A DNA stretch of 64,000 nt from Fistularia commersonii (taxonomy: Eukaryota; Chordata; Actinopteri; Syngnathiformes; Fistulariidae). This document shows positions 1 to 11,737 of this stretch, one piece after another. Numbering within the stretch: the stretch's first letter is position 1; the number at the start of each line of letters is the position of its first letter. The notes under the pieces were generated by a model. It was not told the origin of the DNA and ran no database searches. It saw only the letters and a program-made list of their open reading frames with translations. The position numbers and the translations under genes are program-made. The stretch is taken from assembly GCA_037954325.1 (NCBI GenBank), contig JBBMNZ010000026.1:5335501-5399500 (forward strand). The letters are read 5' to 3'.

Positions 1-2344
1 TAGTAAGTCATAAACATCGTGACGGGATGTCAATGGGCTTTAAACACATCTATAAAAACTTTTCTCAAGTGCTGATAAAATGTCTCCCACATCACATAAA
101 AAAAGAGGTAATTTGAAAATGTTGGGGTGAAATGAAAAACAAAGTTTAATATTTCATAGCATTGGACATTATGAAATGAAGGTCAGAGCAAAACAACAAA
201 AGCAAATCATGGCCAGAGTACAACTGTCCGCATAAATTATGTTTAACGTATCAAGAAATGCCCAAGTGGCCAAGAAACCAACATGTCCTGAGTTTTGTGA
301 TGGAAATATATCAATTATGATCTGGTATTACAATTTGTCTAAAATGACCACTTGCTATGAATACTAGTTACCCATTCCAGAGGCAAATAAAAAATACATG
401 TCACTCTGTGATTGGCTTGCGATGGGTCCGGTTCAATGAATCAATGAATTTCAAAATCATTAATTCAATGGTTTTGACTGTAAGAGAGTGAAGATCTGCA
501 GGTGTTTTTTGTTTGTTTTTTTTAATCATGTGGAAAATCCAATATCGAAGTCAGTTTGGTAAAACCATTCAAAGAAACACCATCTTTTTCGATGGTGTAG
601 CTAGATTATTACTCATTTTAAATTATTACACAAAGAGGGAGAGAGAGGGACCTCGGCTGATCAAAATCAACTTTTAACAAGTGAAAGAGTGAGAGAGGCG
701 CAACTGCCTCACTGACACATTTCTTTTCATAAAGAATGTGGTTCTGACCACCTCATTGCGATCGGACATTTTCACACGCCCACTTCCCTCTTTGTCATTC
801 GGATTTAATGTTACCTGGTCTGAAAAGGGTTTGTTTGCCTACACCGACCGTGTTAATAAAATTAAATACAAAGAGGCAGTGGAAAAACTTTCTCCTGATA
901 TTAAGTTTCAACCGCAGAATGAAGAGTAAATTGAATGGCGTAAGTGGTAAAACAGGTCAAGGCGGAGGACGGAAGAAACACGAGGGGAAGAAAAAGTCAA
1001 GGCTGAAGAGGCAGCAGTGCAGGAAAAACATAAAAAAAGGTTTGCAACATTTCAAAAAACTTTTTTCTGCAGAGGTACAAATAAGTGAATATTTGTGTGA
1101 TAAATAGATTTCATACAAGAGTAACTTATACATGCACTGCACGCTTTAAAAGGCTGAGATACAATTTTACCCATTTTATGATGAATGTAAGCTCTAAAGC
1201 ACATGATTCAAGAAACCAAGGTAATAAAATAAATCAGTAACATTCACGGTCTTGTTTTGGATAACGGTCTTTCACATTGCTATCGCCATAACGAAACGGT
1301 TCTGTACATATAAAGTTTTTTTTCTTTTAATTTTATTTTCCTATCTCCAGCTATACTTAGAACTGTGCATGCATTCTATTGATGGCCGGTTCATTTGTTT
1401 TGTTTTTTTTCCAACAAGCATTGCATTTGCCCCGCATGAAAAGAAACCATCCTCTTTTAATGGGTCTCTATCATGTTGTAGTCACTGTCTGTAAGAAGTA
1501 ACCTATTCGTAGGAAAGCTACTTGTTAAAGGGCTCGTTTTCAGTTGTGAGAAGGAGGGTTGTGTTTTACGAAATACAGTTAAGCTGGACTCATACCATAT
1601 GATTTTTACAGACGCAGACTTAAAACTAAAAATCAGAAGGAAGTCTTAGGAGTCTAAATGAGTCTAAGTGGAGTCACGGTGTTACATGTAACCTAGTAAT
1701 CTTACAGTCATTTTTTTCCTAGCCTTGGGCTTTGGATACTAAACTTATTTTGTTTTTATTGCAAGTCCCCCGGTTCTCGCGGTCCCAGAGCACAATCAAC
1801 AACCCATAGATGAGCTCCAACAAAACTGGAAAAACCAAACCCGATAGACAAGCAATCACCAGAGCGGTATTGTTGGCAGAGATGGAAGTTGTCGGCGGTA
1901 TTGATGAAGGGGAACAGTGAAGGACGTTCCGATCAATATGGGCCGACCAGGAAGAGGAGCGGACGGCGGCGCTTTGGGCAGAACAGCCCAGCTTGTACAA
2001 TGTCAACTCTTCGATGAATCACGACCGAGCGGAGAAGGATAAGCGATAGACTGAAATAGCAGAGCTCTGCCAATACCTAGTAAAAACACTGTATGGTGGT
2101 GGGGGAATAAATGGCTGAAAGAATGTAGTTGTATTTTTCTACAAACCTTTCCAAATCTTTTCATAGTCTTAAAATATTGTTTGTAAAATCTCCATCTCAG
2201 AACTCTAAAAACTAGTCTGTAGATGAGAGCTGGCGTGAGATGATAGTTTTCCACAAGTCTTTTAAAATTTCTTTTCAAAGTATTGAAATGTATGGTTGGT
2301 ATTAGACTGACTTGGCTGACTGAGGACAGTGCGGTGACAAATTT
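1..2344. other. Non-coding unique DNA, no gene seen
   Basis: AT-rich sequence without a convincing gene. A perfect 8-bp stem with a 6-nt loop lies at 577-598 (arms ACACCATC and GATGGTGT). Three near-repeats of GAGTCTAA/GAGTCAC occur around 1650-1680. A minus-strand reading frame at 1719-2006 has a strongly hydrophobic stretch and is treated as a finding. The small plus-strand frames at 738-1107 have no recognisable motif and look like chance. Confidence 0.6.
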
Positions 2345-2369
2345 TGTGTGTGTGTGTGTGTGTGTGTGT
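2345..2369. repeat. (TG)n microsatellite
   Basis: An uninterrupted TG dinucleotide run of about 12 units, of the kind scattered through teleost introns. It is a likely length polymorphism. Confidence 0.95.
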
Positions 2370-2400
2370 AATACATTTTAAAACACTCCACTATCGAAGA

Positions 2401-3170
2401 CGTCACTTCTTACTCTGCGTCACATCCACCCTCTGTTCCCTTCGTGTTTCTTAGTTTTTTGCTGAGTAACCCAAAGTCTCAATTCCATTCTCATACTCGT
2501 CGTTCTGAAAACAGCGCCGTCCCGCATTGATGCGCCGTTCCTCTTTTCCACGTCACCCCACGATTCCTTGCACCCCCTCAGCCTACATCTCCACATCTCT
2601 TTAATTTGCTTTGTCACTTTGAAAAGCCTCTATCCTGAACCCCGTCATATCCCGACGCTTTGATCCTCACTTCTCAGACTGCATTCATTCGGTTTGTCTT
2701 TCTCTCCCAGGCTGTCAGCAAATTCTTTCTTCCTTTTTTTTTTTTTCGGTACCTATTCTCAGCCCCTCTCCCTTCTCGCACTCTGTAATTCTACCACCTC
2801 ATCAATCCTGAATTGTCCTCGAGACGATGGTTTCTTATTATGAAAGTCCAATAATTTGAAGGAACCTAAAAAATCTGACAACCCGTAAACAAGTCCGACT
2901 GAAAGTATCAACAGGAGCTTGAAGACAGTGATAGAAAAGTGCATTTGGATGATCAGAAAGAGCGAGACACACACTTAAATTATCTTTCGCCCGCTCCCTG
3001 TCGCTTTCTGTCTCTCCCTGGAAGATCAGTGAGTGGCAGTGACTCAAATTAGTCCGATGACTGAGAGGACCTGTGGATGGATGCTCTACTGGCCACTTTA
3101 AATTCTACATGTAAATCAGGATCAAGTGTCTTGGAGGAGATACTGAAAGTTGGGAATAAAACAAAATAAA
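2401..3170. other. Pyrimidine-rich non-coding tract and unique DNA
   Basis: From about 2400 to 2790 the plus strand is rich in C and T (long TCTC/CCTC runs and a T run near 2740), so the complementary strand is purine-rich. A GACGTCAC word, close to a CREB/ATF site, is present at 2400-2407. No repeat family or gene is recognised, and minus-strand frames here show no known motif. The tract could be an old retroelement or a transcribed UTR. Confidence 0.4.
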
Positions 3171-3180
3171 GAACCGAATT

Positions 3181-3275
3181 TCTTCACTTGAAGGCATTTC
3201 ACCCCTCATCCGAGAGGCTTCCTCAGAACTGAATTCACCATGACCCGGATGACTGAGAACCTCCGCAGACGTATC
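3181..3275 (-). mobile_element. Penelope-like/interspersed repeat 3' fragment, copy 1
   Basis: The stretch reads TTTCACCCCTCATCCGAGAGGCTTCCTCAG and onward, matching a repeat end I know from teleosts (on the other strand, GAAGCCTCTTGGATGAGAGGTGAAA). A second copy in the same orientation lies near 54.05 kb, and both share the 15-bp word ATGACTGAGAACCTC (3249-3263 and 54099-54113). The family is uncertain: a Penelope-like element is my best guess, and a non-autonomous DNA transposon is the alternative. That the stretch is repeated within the window is directly visible. Confidence 0.6.
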
Positions 3276-4658
3276 GTAGCAATCCTGTGGAAATATTCTG
3301 AAGGTTCTTCACAGCAATATGATGGTAAATATTTTAAGTGGAAGTGAATTTCTCCTGATCCGCAGCACAGGTGAAAATACACGGGCGCTTGTAATTCTGT
3401 TGAAATAGAGGCACTCATTGATAAATTCATTTATAGAATATATAACTCTTTTGAAAGATCTCCTTTGTTCCAGTGCAATTTGGTAGTGTTTTGTACCTTG
3501 TGTGCTGCTAACAAACACATTGATGTCTCCGTGACACATCCGGTCTCCATGAACGATGGCACGGGCTTACGTGATCTAATTGTGCAGACATGTATTTGTC
3601 TGGATCTGCGGCCGTAGTTGGGTTTTCATCACGATTATAATCTGCGGTGGCAGAGATTGTTTCTTTGTCGGCGGTCGGGAACAGATGAAATATAGACTGA
3701 TTGAATTTTCTTTAGTCTGTACGGATTCAGGCTCAAACTACTGCATCAATACTAATGCTGCAAGCGTCACAACCAAACAGTGCGGGTGGGTATTGCAGCA
3801 AAATTGCCCTTTTTCTTGACATTAAAAAAAACCTAGTGCAATAAAAAGAGAATTGTGTCAGTGCAACACTTGAATCTCAAATCTTTTCTGTTCTAAAACC
3901 CACGCCATGTCTGGACACCAGGCTCAAATATTCTTTAAGAGTCAAACAGTAAAAGGCTATCTATCATTGTGATGCTAAAGTATCAATATATTTCTGAGGT
4001 GAACACGCAGTTGAGTTTTTATAGAAAGACTGGAAAAATCACATCACTGGTGTCATTCTGAATATGTGGATGTCATGAATAGGTGGTTTTGACTTTCTTT
4101 CTCTTGATGTGCACGAGATTCTGTGTGTGTGTGTGTGCGTGTTTGCGTGTGAGTGCATTGGTGTGTGTGGAGGTCAACTTGGGGTCGAATCTAAAATAGA
4201 ATGAGAACATTGAATAACAACAATCTTATTTCAGAATCAGCTCTTAGCAAATATTTCTCCGCAGAATGTTTTTATTATGACGTATAAACGTTCTTCTCAT
4301 TTCACAAATGGAAGAGACACAATGATTCCAATTGTCTATGGAAGTTTACAAAGTTATCAGTGACCTCATTGGTAATCCTGAGTGGAGCTTTGTACACTCA
4401 GTCACAGATTTTCTGTCCCATCTAAATCCCACCTGGCTCTTCAGCTGAGTCTCAGTCTACAGATCTCAGACTGAATCTCAAGGATCAGCCTGTGAAGCTC
4501 AAAAGCTGAGCTTGCTGATGTGAATCGGCACCATCTGGATAATGTGGGTCACGATATTTCGCGGAGACGCAATGTTTTTTTTTTTTCTTTTCATGAGCTG
4601 CAGCCAAATTATCTGCTAAAGTCAATTGTCGGTCCTCGCCGAAGACGGGAGCGCACAA

Positions 4659-4690
4659 ACACACACACACACACACACAAACACACGCGC
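4659..4690. repeat. (CA)n microsatellite
   Basis: A CA dinucleotide run, interrupted by an AA near its end, going into ACACGCGCGC. The CG-containing edge suggests alternating purine-pyrimidine (Z-DNA-prone) sequence. Confidence 0.9.
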
Positions 4691-4798
4691 GCATCGTATG
4701 TAATCACCCTAATTACCTAATTGTAGCATAAAGATACGGAGTGCGGTTGGAGTAAGTGATAAGGTTTTTTTTTGCTGTTGTTTTCTCTGTCATACACT

Positions 4799-4826
4799 CA
4801 CACAGACACACACACACACACACAGA
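4799..4826. repeat. (CA)n microsatellite
   Basis: A second CA run about 110 bp from the previous one and in the same orientation, with a CAGA interruption near each end. Confidence 0.9.
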
Positions 4827-4934
4827 CTTTATATCTAATTCCCCAACAAATCCTTGTTTTCAGCTGTTTCTTCTTTCACAGTAAAAATGATGATAGAAAA
4901 AGACACTGTTACTGTATGACAAGTTGCGCTTAAT

Positions 4935-5105
4935 GGGGGTGGCATGGCTCGGGAGGCAGAGTGGCCATCTGGTAATTGAAAGGTTTCTGGCAGTGAGTGT
5001 GCGTGGGAATGGGTGAATGAGGCAACAGCATGCTGTGCTTTGTGTGTCACTGAGGTAGAAAGGTGCTTCATAAATGAAATCCCTTTAATAATATTTGCAA
5101 TGCAG
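4935..5105 (+). mobile_element. tRNA-headed SINE-like repeat
   Basis: The order of words matches a common teleost short repeat: a degenerate tRNA-like head (GGCATGGCTCGGGAGGCAGAG, then GGTAATTGAAAGGTTTCTGGC), a middle GGGAATGGGTGAATGAGGCA, and an end TAGAAAGGTGCTTCATAAATG resembling the usual GAAAAGCGCTATATAAATG terminus. The box B-like part is badly worn, so it is not active. Its exact limits and family name need a repeat library. Confidence 0.6.
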
Positions 5106-7900
5106 ATTGTCTTCTTTTTTTTTTTTTCCCCAGGCACGCAGTAGAAAACGGCGCCGTTTCATTTGAATTTGGGTTGTTGATTATAATTACGTTTTCGTGA
5201 TGCCATACTTAAAATGATTTGAAATAGAATTATGTTTCCGGTTGCACTCTGTGCTTACAACAAGATGGATTTATATAACTTGGAAAAAGAATATGAAGAA
5301 ATGAAATAAAATAATATTGTGCTTTCAACGGGTTCACATTCAGAACTGCATCGTTTTTATGTTGTTTGACAGCGGAAGAAACAATTATGTGCAACATTTA
5401 TCGCAGCACCTCAAATCATTTGTCTTTTGAAATAAAAGTACAGTAATTAATTGTTTTACCTTAATCAACATCTTAATTAAAGCTAAGCGTCGTGTTCTGT
5501 CAAGGTGTTTCGGTGCACACTTGAGCACTGTGCAAAAACAAAGTATGCTCATTCTGTGGATAACGTGGATAATCAAGAGAGCGCAAGTAATGTCAAAATG
5601 AAAACGTTTAAAAATGCAAATATTTTATCGACTCCTCTGTATATCTCCATTTGTAAGTATCTAATAAAGTAGCCCTGCAGCTGTTTTAATGAATATCAAC
5701 TCTGAATGGCATCTTGTAGTGCAGTGTGGTCATATACAGCATGACTTATCTCGTTTGAATCCAACTCCATTTGTCGGTGTCAAGTTGCAAAAACGATGAC
5801 ATACCGGGAAGCGGAGGGCAAAAAAATAAACATCAGCCCGGATTTCAGACTTGCTTTGGAGATTCGGAGAAAACAACGGTGTCCACAAAGTGTCCCACCA
5901 TCTTTATTTTGTCCTGAAACAGAAGCCTCTTACTCTAGCCTGACTTGTTGGTCCCAGTCCCATTTGTGTGGACAATCATCAATGGTCCAGAAATACACCA
6001 GAAAAAAACAATATGCGTAATTTATTAACGGGCACGGACACACGCGCAAATACAATCACCTAGATTCACAATTATTTTCTAATAAGTCTATCAGTCAATG
6101 TGACAGTCACCAACACGAGATGGAATATATAGAGAAACGTTGCCCCAAACGCTGTTGATAATTTCATGTATGATAAAGCTTTTGTATTTTTTTTTTTCTC
6201 ACAAACATATTCTCATTTAAAACTGTGCAAAATTGGAAGGTGTCATATGTCTCCCCGGTGACATTTGTCACTGAGAAAAGCGAAGCGATCAGGCCTGGCT
6301 GCTTTGGCTGGGGGCCCTGCCATCCATCATGGAGACCGGGTGGTAAATGGCTTATGTAATTCTGTTTCAGATGAATGGCCATGGAAGGAAGTGTCACTAC
6401 TAACATTATTGTGATCTATACAGTAGCAATGAGAGAGGAAGGAAGTGTGAGTGAGAGAGAGATACTCTTGTGCTTTTGGATATCAAAAAAATGGGACCTT
6501 TAGTCGCTTAAATTGTTCATTTTTTGAGCTTAATATGACTGACATTATTGCTTTTATGCATGAGGTCATAAACCCACAGTTTGTTGGTGGTTGAATAGAG
6601 ATCCAAAAGAAACAATAAACTTGGGTTTCACAAGATGATGCTCTCAGAGAGAAGCCGGTTTTCAATCAAATATCCGCTGAGGTTTGGATCCAGGGTTGGT
6701 ACACAAAGATTTTGAAAGTGAAATTGAAACAAGGCTAAATCCAGGGACTATCAAAAAGGAGAGACGCTAATAGGAATTGTACTTATTATACTTACTAATA
6801 TACCTGATCATAGGATTATGGATTCCAGTATTCAAACACTCATTCTGATATTTTATTCTTTGAAAATTTCTGCGAAATGATCAATTCATTCAGGCTTCGC
6901 AAACATTTCTGGTATGATCCAATAATCTCTTAAACATACAATCACCGTTGAACATCAATAGCATGCAGTAATTTAATCTACCCATGGAACAGCAAGAAGC
7001 TGCATTACAGCAAACTGTCGTTTTACATTACTGTTCTTTTTGTTTTAATTAATTTGATTTTCATCTGTCAGTGTTACAGTAAAGGTGACAAAAGCGACTT
7101 ATAGTAAAAGACGTGTTCACAAACTCTTACGGTAATGGGATAGGAGGAAAATCACAAAATATCTCAGACTGGATTTGAAAAATTTGAGGGATGTGAACAC
7201 AATTCATCTCCCATAAATAAAATTTTGCAGAGTCATGTTTCAAGCAACAAACTCCTCCTGCTCACTTTCCATGATTTTATTATGTAAAACATTGCCAGCA
7301 GTGAGTCGAGGGCTAATATGGCAATGTTTTTTTTGTCAAAAGCATGCCAGCATCGCAAAAGCATGGCTGGATGGAAGTTAACTTAACAACAAATAGAAAT
7401 ACATGGTTTGGCCATTTGGTTGGCAGACCAGATGTCATTTAAAATATATTGTAAATGGATCATATAGCGTCCAAAGCAGATATCTGTCATTCTACGAATG
7501 CAGGTGTAAAATCTTTATTCGGCTGTCCAGACAAAATTGTCAGGAAATAACTCATATTCAATTTTATTCTCTGTAATTTCATGTCCCTTCTGTTTGAAAA
7601 CCTGTGATATCTCAGAGTGATTGCTTTTACAGACTGCTGCATCGCACAGTCCGAAAGACCGATTGTTCAACAATGGCCGTGCAAGGACTCAGTAGAATCA
7701 TAAATATGAAGACCGCGTGAGTGTATAGGACTACGTGAGCGTGCCATTTTCACTGAATAAAGGGTAGGATTTTGACAAGGGGGAAGGGGAAAACATAACA
7801 TTCTTGATACAACTCTGTGTGCTCATGACACCCCACTGCTGTTCACAAAACACAGAAGTTGTAAGAAATTCAGTAAAATAGCAAAAATGTGCTATCGATG
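5106..7900. other. Non-coding unique DNA, no gene seen
   Basis: AT-rich sequence without conserved motifs that I can recognise. The T-rich run at about 5112-5129 followed by CAG resembles a 3' splice site, but no open exon with a donor follows. Short homopolymers occur at 6188-6200 and 7328-7335. I see no repeat family here. Confidence 0.55.
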
Positions 7901-7907
7901 TGCCTGC

Positions 7908-7933
7908 GCCAGTGGATAGCCCCATCCACTGGC
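7908..7933. other. Perfect 10-bp hairpin
   Basis: GCCAGTGGAT, a 6-nt loop, then ATCCACTGGC: a perfect 10-bp inverted repeat. An alternative pairing exists, because GGATAGCC (7914-7921) can also pair with GGCTATCC (7949-7956). The stem is too short for a typical microRNA precursor, and nothing shows that it is transcribed. Confidence 0.8.
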
Positions 7934-7956
7934 TGGAGTTTGTACAAAGGCTATCC

Positions 7957-10890
7957 AATGAATCCCTGCCATCTCTGCCTCGCCCTGCCTCACACACAAA
8001 CACACAGCCTATTGTCAATTTCATAATGGTTGAGAAAGCGCCAGGTTGGCCAAATGCAGACAAACAGTTATACAGTGGGACAAAATGGGCGTGCGTTTCA
8101 ATTGCATTTCAGGGGTAGATAACCCTAACTAATGGAGAACTTCACAAGAACTTATTCAGTCATTTATACGAGTCAAAATCAGCGAAATGAAACTTGGACG
8201 AGTAGATGGACGGATGTTGAGGCATGAAATTAGCAAACGGCCTAAGAAGGGGAAGAATCAATTGCGCGGTGGCAGATGTGCATCTGCGCATGGCCGAGAC
8301 CTGTACCGAAAATAGAGCTCGATGTGTTTATGAGTAGGTGTTTTTTTTTTTTTAATTCAGTGTGGGCCAATCTCATAGACAGATCCATCTTGGAATAGGA
8401 CTGTGTGTGTGGGGTTGGGTTATGGGGACAGGTCTGTCTGTGTGTGGGGTTCGGTAGATAGAATTTAGAAGTGGCTGACAAATGATTTATTGGTGCAATT
8501 ATACCCAACTGTCATTGCACTTTATTCTGCTTGACGTGGTCTTGATATGTTTGCGTGCATGTGTGCATGTGTGTGCTCGCGCTTGTGTGTGTCTGTAAAT
8601 CACCTGGGCTAGCCGCAAGAAATTAGCTCATACCAAGATAGCAAAACAGACAAAACATACATAAAGTTATACATTTACAGTGTTGGATTTACAACTTTCC
8701 AGACTGACAGACTCCTTTCTAATGGAATATGAATAAAATTTCTATGCACTGAAAAGAGGTAAAGGCAGTAACTGATAAAGTATGTAGTGTCAAAGGATCT
8801 CTTGAGTGGACTGGAGGAAATTACCATAAATTACATCGACTATGAAATTAAGACTCATCAGCAGAAATTAGCCGACGTCTGGTTACCTTCAGACGCGTTC
8901 CAAATCTCAGCAGCGGTCGCTCGCTGAATGCTGATCACCTACGTACATGTTACAATTTGCTAATAATGGATTCAGGTCATCTGGGTAACTGTAATTAGGA
9001 GTTTCACTTTGTGCAAAAAAATAGGCCTGTAATATCCTTCCCTGTCTAAGGGGCTTAGCCTATATCCTATCACCGAGTGTATAACAGTCCAAAATACCCA
9101 CAGCCAGCTCTCTTTGCCCACGCTGCCACCGTGGATATCTCTTTCCTTTATCCCTCTGCCTGTCATTCTTGTCTTCCACGCTTCTCGTCCGTAACACTCC
9201 CCCCTCTGTCTTCTCAACTAACCCAGATGAATGATTTCAGGATTTTTAGCATCAGAGGCAGCCAAGCCCAAATACTCCATGAGCTTCCATGGCTTAGAGT
9301 CAACCGATCTTCGCCTCAATTTCATAGTGGCTTACACTAAGAGTGTTTTAATTGGAGAAATGAACTAATATATATGGGATGATAGTCGAAAACAAGGGCT
9401 AAAAGCCTACAATTACTCAACAGTCCACAGCAATGTAATATGACAGCAATAAACATGGAACCATGCAATTTTTTTTTTCCAGGATCTGCAAAACACCAGA
9501 CCCAGCTATTGGTTATATGCTTATTAGAACGGGAAAAAAAAACGCACAGTGTAAACAAAACCAAACAGAAACATTCACATACAAATATTTTAAGACTGCA
9601 TTAATATCAGACAAGCCACAAGTTATGTATCCCACCAATGCAAAAGTCTAGCAAGATACATACATATGATTTTATACTACCATTGGCAAAATAAAAACAC
9701 TGCTGCTTTTGTGTGCACACAGCTAGCTACAAGCTGCAAGGCTCTAGTCTTGCTTCACATAGTCAGCTTCACTCTGGTGTTCTTTCTTCCTTTATGTTTG
9801 CCTGGTGTGGATTTCTTTTTATGCATTTGTGGCTGTGACATGGCATCTGTGAAGCGACATAACAGTCACATCCCAACCTCACGGATTCTGCAAGCAAACC
9901 GCTCATCTGAATTGAGACAGCAAACTGATATCACATTCTCACAGCTTCTATGAACACTTAGAACGCAGTTCACCAGACACCACTGCTGAGAGGAAACATC
10001 ACGACCCCTCTCCACGAGGTTTTTACAAAGATACTCCACACTGTCTTGGCTGTTCTTGCCTTGTCTCTGAAAAAGCTTTAAATTTTCTGATAAGCTTTCC
10101 TTCAGAAAGCCTCCCACCTTGACTGCTCTCTCCTCCAAGCGTGCTTTTTTTTTCCCCCTGCCTTTCAGGTTGCCGGGTAGGACGGCGAGACACACGAGGG
10201 CTTGTATCCTGTGACTTTTGTTTTGACTGAAACGCCTGAGCAATAGATAACAGGAATCTAGTTCCTGAACAAAAAGCAATCATATTTAGAGATCATTATG
10301 TGTCTGCAGCGATTCCAGGAAGAAAATTAATTCCATTCACAATGTAGATTAAGCAACTACAATGGACAAACGTGATTGATTTATATATATTTATTCCCTT
10401 TAAACATTTTGCATTAGACCTGTCTAGTAGCTGGAGATTTCCTTACGGTTTCCTCTTGCTCAAAAATTATGGCCAAGATGTGTGTGTGTGGAGGGGGGAG
10501 GCAGTTAGACAGATGCCTGTCGCATCATCCATATAGGTCAAGAGGATTTACCAAACAGAGGTAGGTTTTTCATAACTTGAGAAGTATTGATCTGAACAAA
10601 TCTTATATTTACTATCAAACTATCCTGTATTTTATGAACTGGTCACAGACAATATACAATTTAGATATTTTTATGCATTTTTGTTTTTCCACATATTGGT
10701 TAGAAATAATATGAAATATGCGAAACAAATCAGCACAAATGTTGTGATGAAAAGTGTTTTCCAAAAGTCGACAAATATCTGTCACCATTGACAAGCCGGT
10801 CAATGCAAGTTGAAAATAAGTGTTATAACACCAAGCTACTCTGATGCACCAGCAAGTCGGCAACGTGTAACTTAGCTTAAATAACCGAAG
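7957..10890. other. Non-coding unique DNA, no gene seen
   Basis: No gene is supported. A cluster of G-runs at 8411-8449 includes the telomere-like string GGGGTTGGGTTATGGGG. A GT-rich run lies near 8550-8595. A 137-codon minus-strand frame at 9866-10279 has no recognisable domain and looks like chance. The rest is AT-rich and featureless to me. Confidence 0.55.
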
Positions 10891-10894
10891 TGAA

Positions 10895-11015
10895 TCGCGG
10901 CTCTAGTTTGACTCGAAAGCAGCGGAGGTTGCCGGTTCAGACACAATGGAAGGGGCCGGCATGGGAATGTTAGACGCTGGCCGTACACCAAAAAGGAGCA
11001 AAAAAAAAAAAAAGA
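10895..11015 (+). mobile_element. Possible decayed SINE-like repeat with A-tail
   Basis: GAGGTTGCCGGTTCAGACAC resembles a tRNA box B (GGTTCRANTCC) in the setting usual for teleost repeats (GAAGGTTGCCGGTTCAAATCC). It is followed by GACGCTGGCC and then a run of 13 A at 11000-11012. The match is partial and no target-site duplication is clear. It could equally be unique sequence. Confidence 0.3.
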
Positions 11016-11681
11016 TGAAGCAGCTTTTCACTGTTAGGTTTTCAGCCAATCTTAGCACACAGAATGGGCGGAGAAGTGCGAGCCCTGACACAAAGCAGTA
11101 ACGTCAGAGAGAGATGAGGAATTTATAAATAATAGTTGCTTAAAACCCAAGGCAAGCGTTTGTCCAGCATGAGGCAGGAGAGCAGAGCTGACTCCAGCAG
11201 GGTAAACAGACCTGAGGGGGGGAGAAGGTGCAGATCCTAAAATATCCTAATAATTCCAACGGGATAGAAATGGAGACATTTGCCAGACCGAGAACTGTGG
11301 TAGTCAGAGGAAAACAAGAATTAACTGTTTGATTAGTTTCAAGGTTGCGGCGATCTCTACCTTATGTGTCCGAATAATATACATAAATCTGAAAAATGTC
11401 CTCATTCTAGCAACTACAATTGGAAAATCCCTAGAGATGAAAAAGGATTTTTCCAAAATGCACAGAGCAAAACATTATATATACACTGAAGAAATTTGAA
11501 ATTTAAATGGAAAAACCAATCATCCATAACTTTCTACCAGCTCATGTTTTTTATTATAATTTTTTCAAGATATATATACTGTATTTTACAGTCATATTAG
11601 ACATGAATTATGTAAATGTGTATTTCTGCATTGCCTTTAGAAAGGGTCTATCCATCTATCTATATCTATCTATCTATCTGA

Positions 11682-11737
<56 letters not shown>

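Larger units (their letters stand above)
3276..4930. other. Non-coding DNA with CA/TG simple repeats
   Basis: No gene is seen. A short GT-rich run lies at 4122-4145. A perfect 7-bp stem with a 5-nt loop lies at 4495-4513 (AAGCTCA and TGAGCTT). Two CA arrays near 4.67 and 4.81 kb are listed separately. Reading frames over the CA arrays encode only His-Thr or Cys-Val runs and are artefacts. Confidence 0.6.

Noticed and set aside
5106..5160. T-run followed by CCCCAG, resembling a 3' splice site
   Set aside because: The following sequence has no donor in range with an open frame that I trust; T-runs followed by CAG are frequent in such DNA.
9866..10279. 137-codon minus-strand frame
   Set aside because: No motif, no splice context and no conservation evidence; overlaps another long frame on the same strand, as random open stretches do.
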